NCBI GenBank assembly: GCA_016207805.1 | Contig: JACQZO010000013.1 | Location: 1 to 57,663 of the forward strand | DNA: 57,663 nt | Reading direction: 5' to 3' | Source of the DNA: Candidatus Abawacabacteria bacterium | Lineage (GTDB): Bacteria; Patescibacteriota; Gracilibacteria; RBG-16-42-10 | Shown here: positions 43,193 through 52,221 of the stretch, in pieces | How positions within the stretch are numbered: position 1 is the stretch's first letter | Layout of the letters: each line of letters starts with the position of its first letter | Notes under the pieces: model-generated | Databases searched by the model: none | Seen by the model: only the letters and a program-made list of their open reading frames with translations | What the model was told of the DNA's origin: nothing | Position numbers and translations under genes: made by a program

Positions 43193-43238
43193 ATGAAATT
43201 AGCTTATTAACAAAAGTAGAGTACCGGAAGTAGCTCAA

Positions 43239-43280
43239 AGAGCAAAGTACACATCTTTGCTCTCTACTCTTTGCTCTTTT
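43239..43280. terminator. Hairpin plus repeat unit, GAGCAAAG type
   Basis: AGAGCAAAG (43239-43247) pairs perfectly with CTTTGCTCT (43255-43263) across a 7-base loop, followed by a second CTTTGCTCTTTT. It could terminate reading from either side, and uses the same unit as the structure at 10026-10080. Confidence 0.5.
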
Positions 43281-43288
43281 CACTTTCA

Positions 43289-43317
43289 TTGACACCCCCT
43301 ACTTCTCTAAGTATAGT
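43289..43317 (+). promoter_or_regulatory. Strong sigma-70-type promoter
   Basis: TTGACA at 43289-43294 and TATAGT at 43312-43317 with a 17-base spacer. About 40 bases before the sigma-like gene at 43359, whose promoter it should be. Confidence 0.75.
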
Positions 43318-43358
43318 TCGAGACGAGAATCGTTATTGACTTTTAATCGTCATATATT

Positions 43359-44420
43359 ATGGCTACTTCCCCCGTTTACTCTTCATGGCAAAAGTTGGCT
43401 TTGAATGATATTTTGGAGGAAATGTTTATGGTGTTGACTGACAAAGAAAAAGAAGTTTTGATCAGACGTTACAGTTTGCACAATCAACCTAAAGAGACTC
43501 TCGAAAAAATTGGTGCCGGTTTTGCTGTCACTCGTGAAAGAGTGCGTCAAATTGAGAATGCTGCACTCAAAAAGCTTCGTCGGACATTAGATAATACTAA
43601 ATTAAAAGAAGTCACCCGTGTGGCTTTTTCTATTTTGGATGAACATGATGGTTTACTCTTGGAATCGAAATTGATTCAAAAGGTGATTCAATCTATGCCG
43701 GATGTATCTATTGATAGTAACATAGCGAAGTTAGCCTTGAGTATTGAGGAAGACATTGTAAAAGTGAAGAAAAATAGTTTATTTAAACCAGCTTGGCGTC
43801 TTGATGAAGTACAAGAAAGAATTGTGCGCGATGTGATTGAAGCTGCTGACGACATTCTCAAAAAAACAGGCGATACTTTGTCACTGAATGGCTTAGTGGA
43901 ATCCTTACAGAAAAGATATCCTCTGAAAGCCTCCAATAAATTTGTTAATTCTTGTTTAGAAATTAGTAAATTATTCAAACGTGTAGATGAGGGCTGGGGC
44001 CTGATGGAATGGCGCCATATTAATCCTAAAAGTATTCGTGATAAGGCTTATATCGTACTCAAACAAGCACAGCGTCCTTTGCATTTTATGGACATTGCCA
44101 GCAAGATTATTGAAGCCGAATTTGATCATAAAATTGTCACCGTACAAGCGGTACACAATGAATTAATTCGTGGTGATCACTTTGTCTTAGTCGGTCGTGG
44201 GCTTTATGCTCTGAAAGAGTGGGGATATGTAGAAGGAACTGTCAGTGATGTAATTGAACGTATTTTAAAAAAGGCGCAAAAACCATTGCCTAAATCGGAA
44301 ATAGTAAAACGCGTCTTAGCTGTACGCCAAGTAAAAATTGGTACCATTGCCCTGAATCTCCAAAAAAATCCTAAATTTGCTCGTGTTGGTCGTGCTGTAT
44401 ATGAATATCGAGGAGCATAG
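43359..44420 (+). CDS. Sigma-70 region 4 protein with HARE-HTH domains
   Basis: 353 residues. Residues about 20-75 match sigma region 4: LTDKEKEVLIRRYSL, a helix-turn-helix, then TRERVRQIENAALKKLRR, which in sigma factors recognises the -35 element. Regions 2 and 3 are absent. The rest contains winged-helix segments of the HARE-HTH type (around 220-275 and 288-345: RPLHFMDIASKIIEAEF and KPLPKSEIVKRVL, each followed by a short beta hairpin). Such a protein cannot melt DNA itself, so it probably serves as a regulator or accessory sigma-like factor. A strong promoter precedes it. Confidence 0.82.
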   Translation: MATSPVYSSWQKLALNDILEEMFMVLTDKEKEVLIRRYSLHNQPKETLEKIGAGFAVTRERVRQIENAALKKLRRTLDNTKLKEVTRVAFSILDEHDGLLLESKLIQKVIQSMPDVSIDSNIAKLALSIEEDIVKVKKNSLFKPAWRLDEVQERIVRDVIEAADDILKKTGDTLSLNGLVESLQKRYPLKASNKFVNSCLEISKLFKRVDEGWGLMEWRHINPKSIRDKAYIVLKQAQRPLHFMDIASKIIEAEFDHKIVTVQAVHNELIRGDHFVLVGRGLYALKEWGYVEGTVSDVIERILKKAQKPLPKSEIVKRVLAVRQVKIGTIALNLQKNPKFARVGRAVYEYRGA

Positions 44421-44471
44421 GAAATAGCTTCAGCCAGAAAAATTGTTTGATAAAACAGCCGAAAAAGCGGG

Positions 44472-44500
44472 TTGTCAATGTTTTTGTTCACTGTTATAAT
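44472..44500 (+). promoter_or_regulatory. Strong promoter of the subtilase gene
   Basis: TTGTCA at 44472-44477, a 17-base spacer and TATAAT at 44495-44500, 21 bases before the ATG at 44522. Its position implies that translation starts at 44522 and not at an upstream in-frame codon. Confidence 0.78.
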
Positions 44501-44521
44501 GTTAAAGTAAAACAAAAACAT

Positions 44522-46483
44522 ATGTTGTCAAAAAGACTGTTCGTGTCACTTGCTTTAGCGCTGCTCATGGGGGGCTTGATTGTACAGCCAGGTAGTGAGC
44601 TTTTTCAGGCTCGACTCCAGGATGCTTATGCCGCCTTGCAAGGAGCAACCAGCGACACCTTTTTGCTTACTGCTCGTAATGGCGATACTGCTGCCTTGGA
44701 GGCTAGTCTTGCTAGGATTCGTAAAAACTATGCTGTTACCTCGGTAGAACGCCTTTCGAAGGATAGCAATACAGTTATTGTTACTTTTGAACCGGATGAA
44801 GATATAGTGATGGCTATGGCCTCAGGAGATGACAATGTAAAAATCGAGCCGGACTATATATTGAAAGCAGTGGGTATTCCTTCAGATGCTCAGTATGCTG
44901 AACAATGGTACTTACGGAATACAGCACAGACATACCACACCTCGGCTAGTGCTACTACGAAGGGTATTGCTGGCAATGATGTCAATTGGCAACCGATGTA
45001 TGAGAATAGTGGCTATCGGGGAGCGCCGATTACTGTTGCCGTAATTGATAGTGGGGTAACGGCCACTCATCCTGATCTGAGTGATCGGCTATGGGTAAAT
45101 AGTAAAGAAAGTAATGACAGTATTGATAATGATCAAAATGGTTTATTGAATGATATCAATGGCTGGAATTTCGTAGATGATAACAATAATCTCACTGATA
45201 AATTTGGCCATGGTACGCAAGTAGCTGGTATTATTGCTGCTCGCAACGATAGTGTTGGCTTGGTTGGTATTGCTCCAGCAAGCAAGATCATGCCTTTGCG
45301 AGTTTTGGGTGATAATGGTTACGGAAGCACATCAGATGTTATTCAAGCAATCAATTATGCTATTGAAAAGAAAGCTCATGTTATCAATATGAGCTTAGGA
45401 GCAGCTTATGCCGATAGTGCAGCACTTATTAATGCTTGTAACAACGCTGTTGCCAATGGCATTGTAGTAGTTGCGGCGGCTGGGAATAGTAATCAAGATA
45501 TTACCACTTACCATTTTGCCCCTGCTAATATTAGTAGTGTCATTGCTGTTGGTAGTATTACCAGTTCAGGCACTAAGGCTTCATTCTCAAATACTGGTAA
45601 TGCGCTTTCTTTAGTGACACCGGGACTGAGTATTGTTTCGACTAGAGCAGGTAGTACTGGTAGCTCTAACCAAGTATTACCAGATGGCAGTAAAAGTTAC
45701 ATCATTGCCTCAGGAACAAGTTTTTCTAGCCCGATGGTAGCTGCAGCTGCGGCTTTAGTTTTAGAAAAGAATCCTGGTTTCAGTGTCAGCCAAGTGCGTA
45801 ATCAACTACAAAACACCGCTACGGATTTGGGCTCTGCTGGCAAAGACACACAATTTGGTTATGGATTATTAAATGTAACTTCAGCTTTAAGTGTCTCTCC
45901 AGTAACAAAGCAAGTTGCTAATCGAGCGCCAAAAATAGCCAATGCTAGCTGGAGTCCTAGTAATTTTAACAATGAAAAAACAGACAGTGTGACATTGACT
46001 GTGAAGGCATCGGATCCTAATAATGATACCCTGACCGTCACCGCTGACCTAAGTGTATTGGGTCTCTCATTACAAACTCTGACTGCTAGTGGTAATAATC
46101 AATATCGTTCTGCTGCCGTGACTCCTACCGTGGCTACGGGCACTTATACTATTCCGGTAGAGGTAAGCGATGGTAATACTACAGTGAGTAAAAGCGCGAA
46201 ACTGAAAGTGACTCAAGTGGCACCGAGCATTAGTATTACCAAACCAACATCTCGAGCAACATATACTACGACAAAAAGTAGCATAGTCTTAAGTGGTGTG
46301 GCACGAGGCCCAATTAATCAGATTAAAATTAATGGCGCAGTGTTGAGTAGTTTTGTTCCCAGACAAACACGCTGGTCTCAAACAATTAGTCTGCCCCAGG
46401 GAACTACTACCTATACAGTAGTAGGGTATAATGCGAATAATGAAATCGTTGATACAAAAAGTATTGCTATTACTCGTAATTAA
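44522..46483 (+). CDS. Subtilisin-like secreted serine protease
   Basis: About 653 residues from the ATG at 44522. An upstream in-frame start at 44447 lies before the promoter and is rejected. There is a signal peptide (LFVSLALALLMGGL), then an inhibitor-like propeptide (about 60-120). The S8 domain has Asp in AVIDSGVTATHPD, His in FGHGTQVAG and Ser in ASGTSFSSPM. The tail carries two Ig-like or cadherin-like beta domains (about 470-560 and 565-650) with Thr/Ser-rich sequence, perhaps binding the cell surface. It probably acts outside the cell. Confidence 0.92.
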   Translation: MLSKRLFVSLALALLMGGLIVQPGSELFQARLQDAYAALQGATSDTFLLTARNGDTAALEASLARIRKNYAVTSVERLSKDSNTVIVTFEPDEDIVMAMASGDDNVKIEPDYILKAVGIPSDAQYAEQWYLRNTAQTYHTSASATTKGIAGNDVNWQPMYENSGYRGAPITVAVIDSGVTATHPDLSDRLWVNSKESNDSIDNDQNGLLNDINGWNFVDDNNNLTDKFGHGTQVAGIIAARNDSVGLVGIAPASKIMPLRVLGDNGYGSTSDVIQAINYAIEKKAHVINMSLGAAYADSAALINACNNAVANGIVVVAAAGNSNQDITTYHFAPANISSVIAVGSITSSGTKASFSNTGNALSLVTPGLSIVSTRAGSTGSSNQVLPDGSKSYIIASGTSFSSPMVAAAAALVLEKNPGFSVSQVRNQLQNTATDLGSAGKDTQFGYGLLNVTSALSVSPVTKQVANRAPKIANASWSPSNFNNEKTDSVTLTVKASDPNNDTLTVTADLSVLGLSLQTLTASGNNQYRSAAVTPTVATGTYTIPVEVSDGNTTVSKSAKLKVTQVAPSISITKPTSRATYTTTKSSIVLSGVARGPINQIKINGAVLSSFVPRQTRWSQTISLPQGTTTYTVVGYNANNEIVDTKSIAITRN

Positions 46484-46496
46484 TCAAAGCGCGTTA

Positions 46497-48593
46497 CTAA
46501 CTATTGAGCTTTTTGTTGGTCTCAGCAGATAATTTTTCGGTAAATTGGTTTTCAGCCAAAATAGTTACTCCTAATGTTTGCGCTTTCTTAAGTTTGCTAC
46601 CGGCCTCTTCACCACAGATAAGATAATTAGTACTTCTGCTCACTGCGCTTTGGACATGACCGCCACTTTTCAAGATCAGTTCTTTTGCCTGATCTCTACT
46701 CATGGATGCTAGCGTGCCCGTAATGACAAAGCTTTTGCCAGTAAAAAAAGTTTGTTTGCCATTTTCATACAATACTAAAGCCTGAGGTTTAACACCCACA
46801 TGGGCCAGCTTTTTGAGCAAGGTATGACTCTCTTTGGCTGCAAACCATTCTACTATGCTGCTAGTAACCTCAGGGCCGAAACCATTCACTACTAATAGTT
46901 CTTCTGCACTGACGGTCATGAGATATTCAAGTAATGGGTGCAATGTATCTTGAGGATACACAGCTTCAAATTCTGCTACAATTTCTCTGGCTACTTTTTG
47001 CGCAGCAAACTTAGCTAGATCTCTAGCTGTTTCTTCACCGATATGGCGAATGCCTAAAGCAAATAGCAGGCGAGGGAAAGAAATGTTTTTTGCTATTTCA
47101 ATCGCCTTGATTAAGTTTTTTACTTTTTTTTCTTTGAATAAAGGAATTTGAGCCAAATCTTTTTCAGTCAATAAAAAAACATCACCAATATCACCACAAA
47201 GATCTAAGGCGATCAGTTCATCAATTACTGATTCTCCCATACCATCTATATCAAAAGCTTTCTTAGCAGTAGCATGAATCATTTGTTCTCGATGCTGAGC
47301 AAAGCATTGTTTATTGCTGCAACGTACTACGGTGCCCTCATTTTCTTCTATGGTGATTGAATGACAAATTGGGCAGATAGTTGGAAATACAAAAACTTTT
47401 TCTCTGCCAGTTCTGAGTTCAGGCAATACATGTAAAATTTCCGGAATTACATCACCAGCTTTATGAATGATAACAGTGTCCCCAATCCGAATATCTTTAC
47501 GTTCAATTTCTTTTTTATTATGCAAAGTGGCTCTCTTTACCGTACTGCCAGCTAGATCGACAGCACGTAGTTCGGCAACTGGCGTGAGTGCTCCTGTGCG
47601 ACCAATTTGAATAGTAATACCTTCTATCACGGTAGATGCTTCAGTAGCAGGAAATTTGTAGGCGACTTGAGCTCTCGGTGTCTTGGCGGTAAACCCTGCT
47701 TGTTCTTGTAGAGTTTTATCATTCACTTTTACTACAATGCCATCTATATCAAATGCTAAGTTGTCTCGAATCGCTTCCACCTTTTTATAAAACTGTTGAA
47801 CTTCTGCTAAATTGTCTGCTAAAGCAATATGAGGACTAATCATAAAACCAAGGCTTGCCAAAAACGCCAAGCTTTCCTCTTGGGTCTCTGGTGCATTAGC
47901 CAAATCGTTCTGGCCAAGGGTATAGACAAACATACCCAAGTCACGTTCTGCCGCAATAGCAGGATCAAGTTGTCTGACAGAACCGGCTGCTGCACTACGG
48001 GGATTAGCAAAAAGCTCTTTGCCTTCTCTGGTTAGGCGAGCATTGAGTTTTTCGAGACTCTTTCTGGGCATATATACTTCACCCGATACTTCTATTGTTA
48101 AGGGTTTATTTAAAACTAGCGGCACCCCATAAATGGTTTTGATACTATGGGTAATATCTTCTCCAATAATCCCATTACCGCGGGTGAGTCCTCGTGTTAA
48201 TTTGCCGCCTTCGTAATGAAGACTGATATTCAAACCATCGATTTTTAATTCACAAAGGTATTGCCATGTTTTGCCTGGCAATAACTTTTGTAAACGTTCT
48301 TCCCAATCTTGTAATTCTTCAAAGCTAAAAATGTCACTGAGACTCCACTTTCTGCTTAGGTGTGGCAATTTGGGCAATCTGCCACTTAATATACTGCCAA
48401 TCTTTTGGCTAGGTGAGTCGGGAGTAATCAGATCAGGGTAGGAGTTCTCTAGGATAATAAGTTCTTGTTTCAAATCGTCTCGGGCTGCCTCAGAAAAAAT
48501 AACTTCATCCTTAGTGAAATAATGATAATTCCATTTATTGATGAGTTCCTTTAACTTTTCAATGCGCGCTTTAGCTTCTACGTAGGAGAGCAT
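46497..48593 (-). CDS. ligA: NAD-dependent DNA ligase
   Basis: 698 residues, typical for LigA. An Ia domain is followed by the adenylation site CELKIDGLN with the nucleophile Lys. The OB fold carries DTVIIHKAGDVIP, the four-Cys zinc finger is CPICHS...CSNKQC, helix-hairpin-helix motifs follow, and the BRCT domain at the C terminus has FVITGTLASMSRDQAK. All domains are present. The gene overlaps the upstream deacetylase gene by 23 bases. Confidence 0.95.
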   Translation of the reverse strand: MLSYVEAKARIEKLKELINKWNYHYFTKDEVIFSEAARDDLKQELIILENSYPDLITPDSPSQKIGSILSGRLPKLPHLSRKWSLSDIFSFEELQDWEERLQKLLPGKTWQYLCELKIDGLNISLHYEGGKLTRGLTRGNGIIGEDITHSIKTIYGVPLVLNKPLTIEVSGEVYMPRKSLEKLNARLTREGKELFANPRSAAAGSVRQLDPAIAAERDLGMFVYTLGQNDLANAPETQEESLAFLASLGFMISPHIALADNLAEVQQFYKKVEAIRDNLAFDIDGIVVKVNDKTLQEQAGFTAKTPRAQVAYKFPATEASTVIEGITIQIGRTGALTPVAELRAVDLAGSTVKRATLHNKKEIERKDIRIGDTVIIHKAGDVIPEILHVLPELRTGREKVFVFPTICPICHSITIEENEGTVVRCSNKQCFAQHREQMIHATAKKAFDIDGMGESVIDELIALDLCGDIGDVFLLTEKDLAQIPLFKEKKVKNLIKAIEIAKNISFPRLLFALGIRHIGEETARDLAKFAAQKVAREIVAEFEAVYPQDTLHPLLEYLMTVSAEELLVVNGFGPEVTSSIVEWFAAKESHTLLKKLAHVGVKPQALVLYENGKQTFFTGKSFVITGTLASMSRDQAKELILKSGGHVQSAVSRSTNYLICGEEAGSKLKKAQTLGVTILAENQFTEKLSAETNKKLNS

Positions 48594-49362
48594 CGTCTTG
48601 ATTTAATAATTCACTAACGGTGACTAAAATAAATCCTTTGGCCCTAAGCTCATCAATGATAGCTGCCAAAACTTTCCCAGTTTCTTTCTTGCCCAGGTGT
48701 AATAAAATTATTGAGCCATTGTGAGCTTTAGATAGCACTTCATTTTTGACATATTTGCCATCTTGTAGCCAATCCAAGCTATCAATGTCCCATAGTATTG
48801 AAGTATAGCCAGATTCATTCACTACCTGCAATATTTGTGGTGTCCTGGCTCCATAGGGAAAACGGAAATAGGGTTTAAGAGAATAATTATGATCGGCTAG
48901 GGTTAAAGTTTCAGGACTGTCTATCTCTTCTTTAATCTGGGCTAAAGATAGTTGAGGAAATTTGGGATGATTGTAGCTATGATTGCCTAATTCATGTCCC
49001 GCAGCGATAATTTCGGCTACCAGACCTTTTTCTTCTTTCATCCACCAACCTTTAAGGAAAAAAGTAGCCAATACCTGTTTTTCAGCGAGAATTTTTAATT
49101 GATTTCTAGCTTCTTCAGGATCAAACCCATCATCAAAGGTAAGAGCAATGAAGGGCTTAGTTTCATCTCCGTGACGAATCTCTTTTACTGATTTAAGTTT
49201 TTCCTTGAGCAAATCTCTATCATTACTAATGATAATGCGCTCTGCATTAGCTAATGCCACATGAGGCAAATGGATGCTACTTAACAAAGAAAGGGAATGA
49301 TCAACCAGGATGAACTTGGTGTGCTGCCAAATGAAACTAAACAGAGTAATAAATAAGTCCAT
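48571..49362 (-). CDS. Polysaccharide deacetylase
   Basis: 263 residues. NodB-type CE4 domain: LTFDDGFDPE with the catalytic Asp pair, GNHSYNHP with the two metal His, FRFPYGART, and a terminal ILLHLG segment. It probably deacetylates cell-wall GlcNAc. The first 45 residues are a weak hydrophobic segment and a linker, suggesting a membrane-anchored outward-facing enzyme. It is translationally linked to ligA by overlap. Confidence 0.9.
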   Translation of the reverse strand: MDLFITLFSFIWQHTKFILVDHSLSLLSSIHLPHVALANAERIIISNDRDLLKEKLKSVKEIRHGDETKPFIALTFDDGFDPEEARNQLKILAEKQVLATFFLKGWWMKEEKGLVAEIIAAGHELGNHSYNHPKFPQLSLAQIKEEIDSPETLTLADHNYSLKPYFRFPYGARTPQILQVVNESGYTSILWDIDSLDWLQDGKYVKNEVLSKAHNGSIILLHLGKKETGKVLAAIIDELRAKGFILVTVSELLNQDDALLRRS

Positions 49363-49371
49363 GCACGATGA

Positions 49372-50262
49372 TTAAATGTTCATTTGGCGCAATACTTTGA
49401 TTCTTTCCTCAATTGGTGGGTGAGTAGCAAAAAGTTTATTAATGCTGTCAGCTTTTAAAGGATTCGCAATATACATATGAGCTGTTGCTTTATTCGCATT
49501 GCGTAGTGGTTGGCTGGCAGCTTTGATTTTTTCCAATGCACTAGCGAGTCCTTCTGGGTAACGGGTGAGAAGAGCGCCTGAGGCATCAGCCAAAAATTCT
49601 CTCTTTCGGGAAATGGAAAGTTGAATAATTGTGGCAATGATAGGGGATAAAATAATTAGCACAATACCTAATATCATAAAAATCGGATTGATATTTCGGC
49701 CATCTCTATCATCTCTTCTACCACCTAAGAAACTAAAGCGAAAAAACCAATCTGCAAGCATTGTGATCGTGCCGACAAAAACACTAACCAGAGTCATAAA
49801 AAGAACATCATAGTTACTAATATGACTCAATTCATGAGCAAGCACTCCTTCTAATTCACTCTTAGTCATGATTTGGCGCAGACCGGTAGTGACTGCCATG
49901 GCTGCATGTTTAGGATTTCTGCCAGTAGCAAAGGCATTAGGGGCAGGATCATTAACGATATAAATTCTCGGCATGGGGATACCTGCTGTCAGGGCCAAAC
50001 TTTCTACTACATGAAAAAGTTCAGGATCATCATTCTCGCTAATTTGCTTGGCACCATTCACAGCTAAAGCAATTTTATCACTAAAAAAATAACCAATGAA
50101 GCTAGAAAAAAGAGCGAACAAAAAGGCAAATAGTACACTATCAGAGCCATAACCATAGACAGTGCCGTAAATGTGACCAATAAGTACAATAAACCCCATG
50201 AACATGAGGACAAGCAAAATAGAACGAAGTTTATTTTTGGCAACGTAGGTATAAGTAGTCAT
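49372..50262 (-). CDS. htpX: HtpX-like M48 membrane metalloprotease
   Basis: 296 residues. Two N-terminal helices (about 12-32 and 38-60), zinc motif VLAHELSHISNYD near 140, then two further helices and a C-terminal SRKREFLADASG segment with the third zinc ligand. HtpX degrades misfolded membrane proteins. It lies upstream of a palindromic element that separates it from lemA. Confidence 0.92.
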   Translation of the reverse strand: MTTYTYVAKNKLRSILLVLMFMGFIVLIGHIYGTVYGYGSDSVLFAFLFALFSSFIGYFFSDKIALAVNGAKQISENDDPELFHVVESLALTAGIPMPRIYIVNDPAPNAFATGRNPKHAAMAVTTGLRQIMTKSELEGVLAHELSHISNYDVLFMTLVSVFVGTITMLADWFFRFSFLGGRRDDRDGRNINPIFMILGIVLIILSPIIATIIQLSISRKREFLADASGALLTRYPEGLASALEKIKAASQPLRNANKATAHMYIANPLKADSINKLFATHPPIEERIKVLRQMNI

Positions 50263-50270
50263 AGAAGGGA

Positions 50271-50439
50271 AGTCAGAAGGCAGAAGCCTGCCCTGAGTGG
50301 CATCGAAGGGTCAGATGGCAGAAGTAATTATGAATTAAGAATTAAGAATTGGGAATAGCAATGCTTAGAAATAGATTCATATTTCATGATTCTCTATTTC
50401 CCAATCACTTCTGCCCCCTGCCTTCTGACTCCTGACTTC
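50271..50439. repeat. Palindromic element between htpX and lemA, nested arms
   Basis: Outer arms AGTCAGAAGGCAGAAG (50271 on) and CTTCTGCCCCCTGCCTTCTG (right end at about 50439) match the 42597 element. An inner pair AATTGGGAATAG and CTATTTCCCAATC surrounds the centre. The left side also holds an ATTAAGAATTAAGAATT run. So two layers of degenerate repeats are nested. Confidence 0.7.
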
Positions 50440-50440
50440 G

Positions 50441-51001
50441 TTAAAAGCTTACTTTCACATTCTCTCGTTCACTAGCATCAGCGATTTCAAAAAACTCTTT
50501 TTTCTGAAAGCCAAACATACCGGCAATGATGCTGCTAGGAAATACTTCAATTTTAGTATTCAAATCTCTCACATTAGCATTGTAGAAGCGGCGAGATGCT
50601 TGGATTTTATCTTCAGTGCTAGCTAATTCTTCTTGTAATTTGAGGAAGTTTTGATCAGCTTTGAGCTCAGGATAGTTCTCACTAACGGCAAATACACTTT
50701 TCAATGCTTGGCTAAGCATATTCTCAGACTGGGCTTGTTGGCTAGGGCTGCCTGATTGGGCATTGATTGCTTGGGTACGGGCTTCAGTAACTTTTTGGAA
50801 TACGTCACTTTCATGTTTAGCATATCCTTTTACGGTTTCAATGAGATTAGGAATAAGGTCATGACGACGTTTCAATTGCACATCAATATCAGACCAGGCT
50901 TCATTGGCTCGGACTCTCAGTGTGACTAAACCATTGTAAATGGCTACTAATGCGACCACTATTACGATAAGTATGATTATGACTAATAAACCGGTATCCA
51001 T
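50441..51001 (-). CDS. lemA: LemA family protein
   Basis: 186 residues. One N-terminal membrane helix (about 6-26), then the LemA core YNGLVTLRVRANEAWSD, a RRHDLIPNLIETVKGYA helix and a coiled region. LemA proteins often neighbour HtpX, as here. Their exact function is unsettled. The C-terminal half (YNANVRDLNTKIEVFPS) is fully conserved in pattern. Confidence 0.93.
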   Translation of the reverse strand: MDTGLLVIIILIVIVVALVAIYNGLVTLRVRANEAWSDIDVQLKRRHDLIPNLIETVKGYAKHESDVFQKVTEARTQAINAQSGSPSQQAQSENMLSQALKSVFAVSENYPELKADQNFLKLQEELASTEDKIQASRRFYNANVRDLNTKIEVFPSSIIAGMFGFQKKEFFEIADASERENVKVSF

Positions 51002-51010
51002 AAAATAGAA

Positions 51011-51604
51011 TTAGTTAGTTGGTGTAGGATTCTGCTTAATCTTTTCATTGCGGGTATAAGTATCGCGCAATTCAATAATAGTACTGGCTACTAAATTTGG
51101 CCAATGAATATAATTCATTTCAAAGACATTACCATCTGGTCCAGCAGTCTGAATATTGAGTGTGCCATAATGCAATATCGTTCCCCAGAAGCCCTTTACT
51201 TGGCTGGATACATCTTGAATCTGAGCTAGATTGGCTTCGGAGACTTTGCGATCAAAAAGTCTTGTTTGGTTGATATCCACCATACGTCTATCGGTGAAAA
51301 TAATCAGGTCAAAGCGATGATCAATCCATTTTACGTAATACCAAAAGAGCGCAAATATTGTGTACAAATGGAGAAATACAATGGCAATTTCGAGATATAT
51401 TGAAGAAGGAATTGGCCACAATACATTGATCAAGGCATAAATAATAAATGGCCAAAACACGGCAAAAAAAGTACTAATCAGAATTCCCACATCGACAATC
51501 CAATGTTTCCTAATCATCAGTGCCACTGTTTCATTTTGACTCTGACCGGGAAAAGCTTTGATGGTATTATTTTCTGGTCGGTAACAACTTAAATGATCAC
51601 TCAT
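51011..51604 (-). CDS. Bacterial PH-like (DUF304) membrane protein
   Basis: 197 residues. Two helices near 36-60 and 68-92, then a bPH2-type domain: RFDLIIFTDRRMVDIN, FDRKVSEANLAQIQDV and GTLNIQTAG. The DRRM motif and the basic following strand fit YdbS/YdbT-type proteins thought to act in envelope maintenance. It overlaps the following small gene by four bases, and the lemA start is 9 bases from its stop. Confidence 0.82.
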   Translation of the reverse strand: MSDHLSCYRPENNTIKAFPGQSQNETVALMIRKHWIVDVGILISTFFAVFWPFIIYALINVLWPIPSSIYLEIAIVFLHLYTIFALFWYYVKWIDHRFDLIIFTDRRMVDINQTRLFDRKVSEANLAQIQDVSSQVKGFWGTILHYGTLNIQTAGPDGNVFEMNYIHWPNLVASTIIELRDTYTRNEKIKQNPTPTN

Positions 51605-51810
51605 GTGAATAGTCGAGTTAAATCCAGACTCATCAATATCCGTAAGCCGTTGATCGCCAAAAATATGCTGATCACAATATAAATAATGGTCAAATTACGT
51701 GACAGCCGATCAGTCTGATAAGCATTTTGATATACTTGGCGAATTGCTATCGAAGATAACACTGCCCAGATGATCAAGATAAGCAAATACGCAATGATGA
51801 ATGGCAACAT
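51601..51810 (-). CDS. Small two-helix membrane protein
   Basis: 69 residues with two hydrophobic helices (about 3-22 and 42-62) joined by a polar loop (YQNAYQTDRLSRN). It overlaps the start of the PH-like gene by four bases, so the two are translationally coupled. No family recognised. Confidence 0.6.
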   Translation of the reverse strand: MLPFIIAYLLILIIWAVLSSIAIRQVYQNAYQTDRLSRNLTIIYIVISIFLAINGLRILMSLDLTRLFT

Positions 51811-51818
51811 GAACTATA

Positions 51819-51838
51819 AGTGCTAAGCCACTAGCACT
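51819..51838. terminator. Small hairpin downstream of the 51865-52128 gene
   Basis: AGTGCTA (51819-51825) pairs with TAGCACT (51832-51838). It lacks a strong T run on either side, so termination is only possible. Confidence 0.35.
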
Positions 51839-51864
51839 TTATTGAAAAAACTACTTTTATGCAA

Positions 51865-52128
51865 TTAGGCCTGTGGAGGTGTGTTACCCATTTTTGCAAA
51901 TGCCTCACTAGCACGTCTCCGTACCTCCTCAGCTACATCAAATGCTTCCAATTGTGTTTGCTTAGCTACATCGCCTCTATCTGCTAAAATACTAGTTCGT
52001 TCCGCACGCAGGGTATCCTGTGTGGCCGCCCCGCTCATCCCAAAGATACTAGCCAAAACAAGCGCTAATATATTACCTCTTTTCCCCTCAACTTTTGCTA
52101 ATTTTGCTGGACTCATAGAAATAAACAA
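51865..52128 (-). CDS. Small hypothetical protein with a hydrophobic segment
   Basis: 87 residues, perhaps starting five codons later at the second Met. A hydrophobic stretch at about 17-33 (GNILALVLASIFGMSGAA) looks like a membrane anchor or signal. It is followed by a charged helix (TLRAERTSILADRGDVAKQT, then a Glu/Arg-rich coil). Unrecognised. Confidence 0.5.
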   Translation of the reverse strand: MFISMSPAKLAKVEGKRGNILALVLASIFGMSGAATQDTLRAERTSILADRGDVAKQTQLEAFDVAEEVRRRASEAFAKMGNTPPQA

Positions 52129-52221
52129 CTGTTACTTTATAAACCTTTTACTGGCTCTTGTCAATGGTTTTCGTCTGCACTTTTCTATAGTACTATCGTC
52201 ACTGATATCTCACCAACAGCT

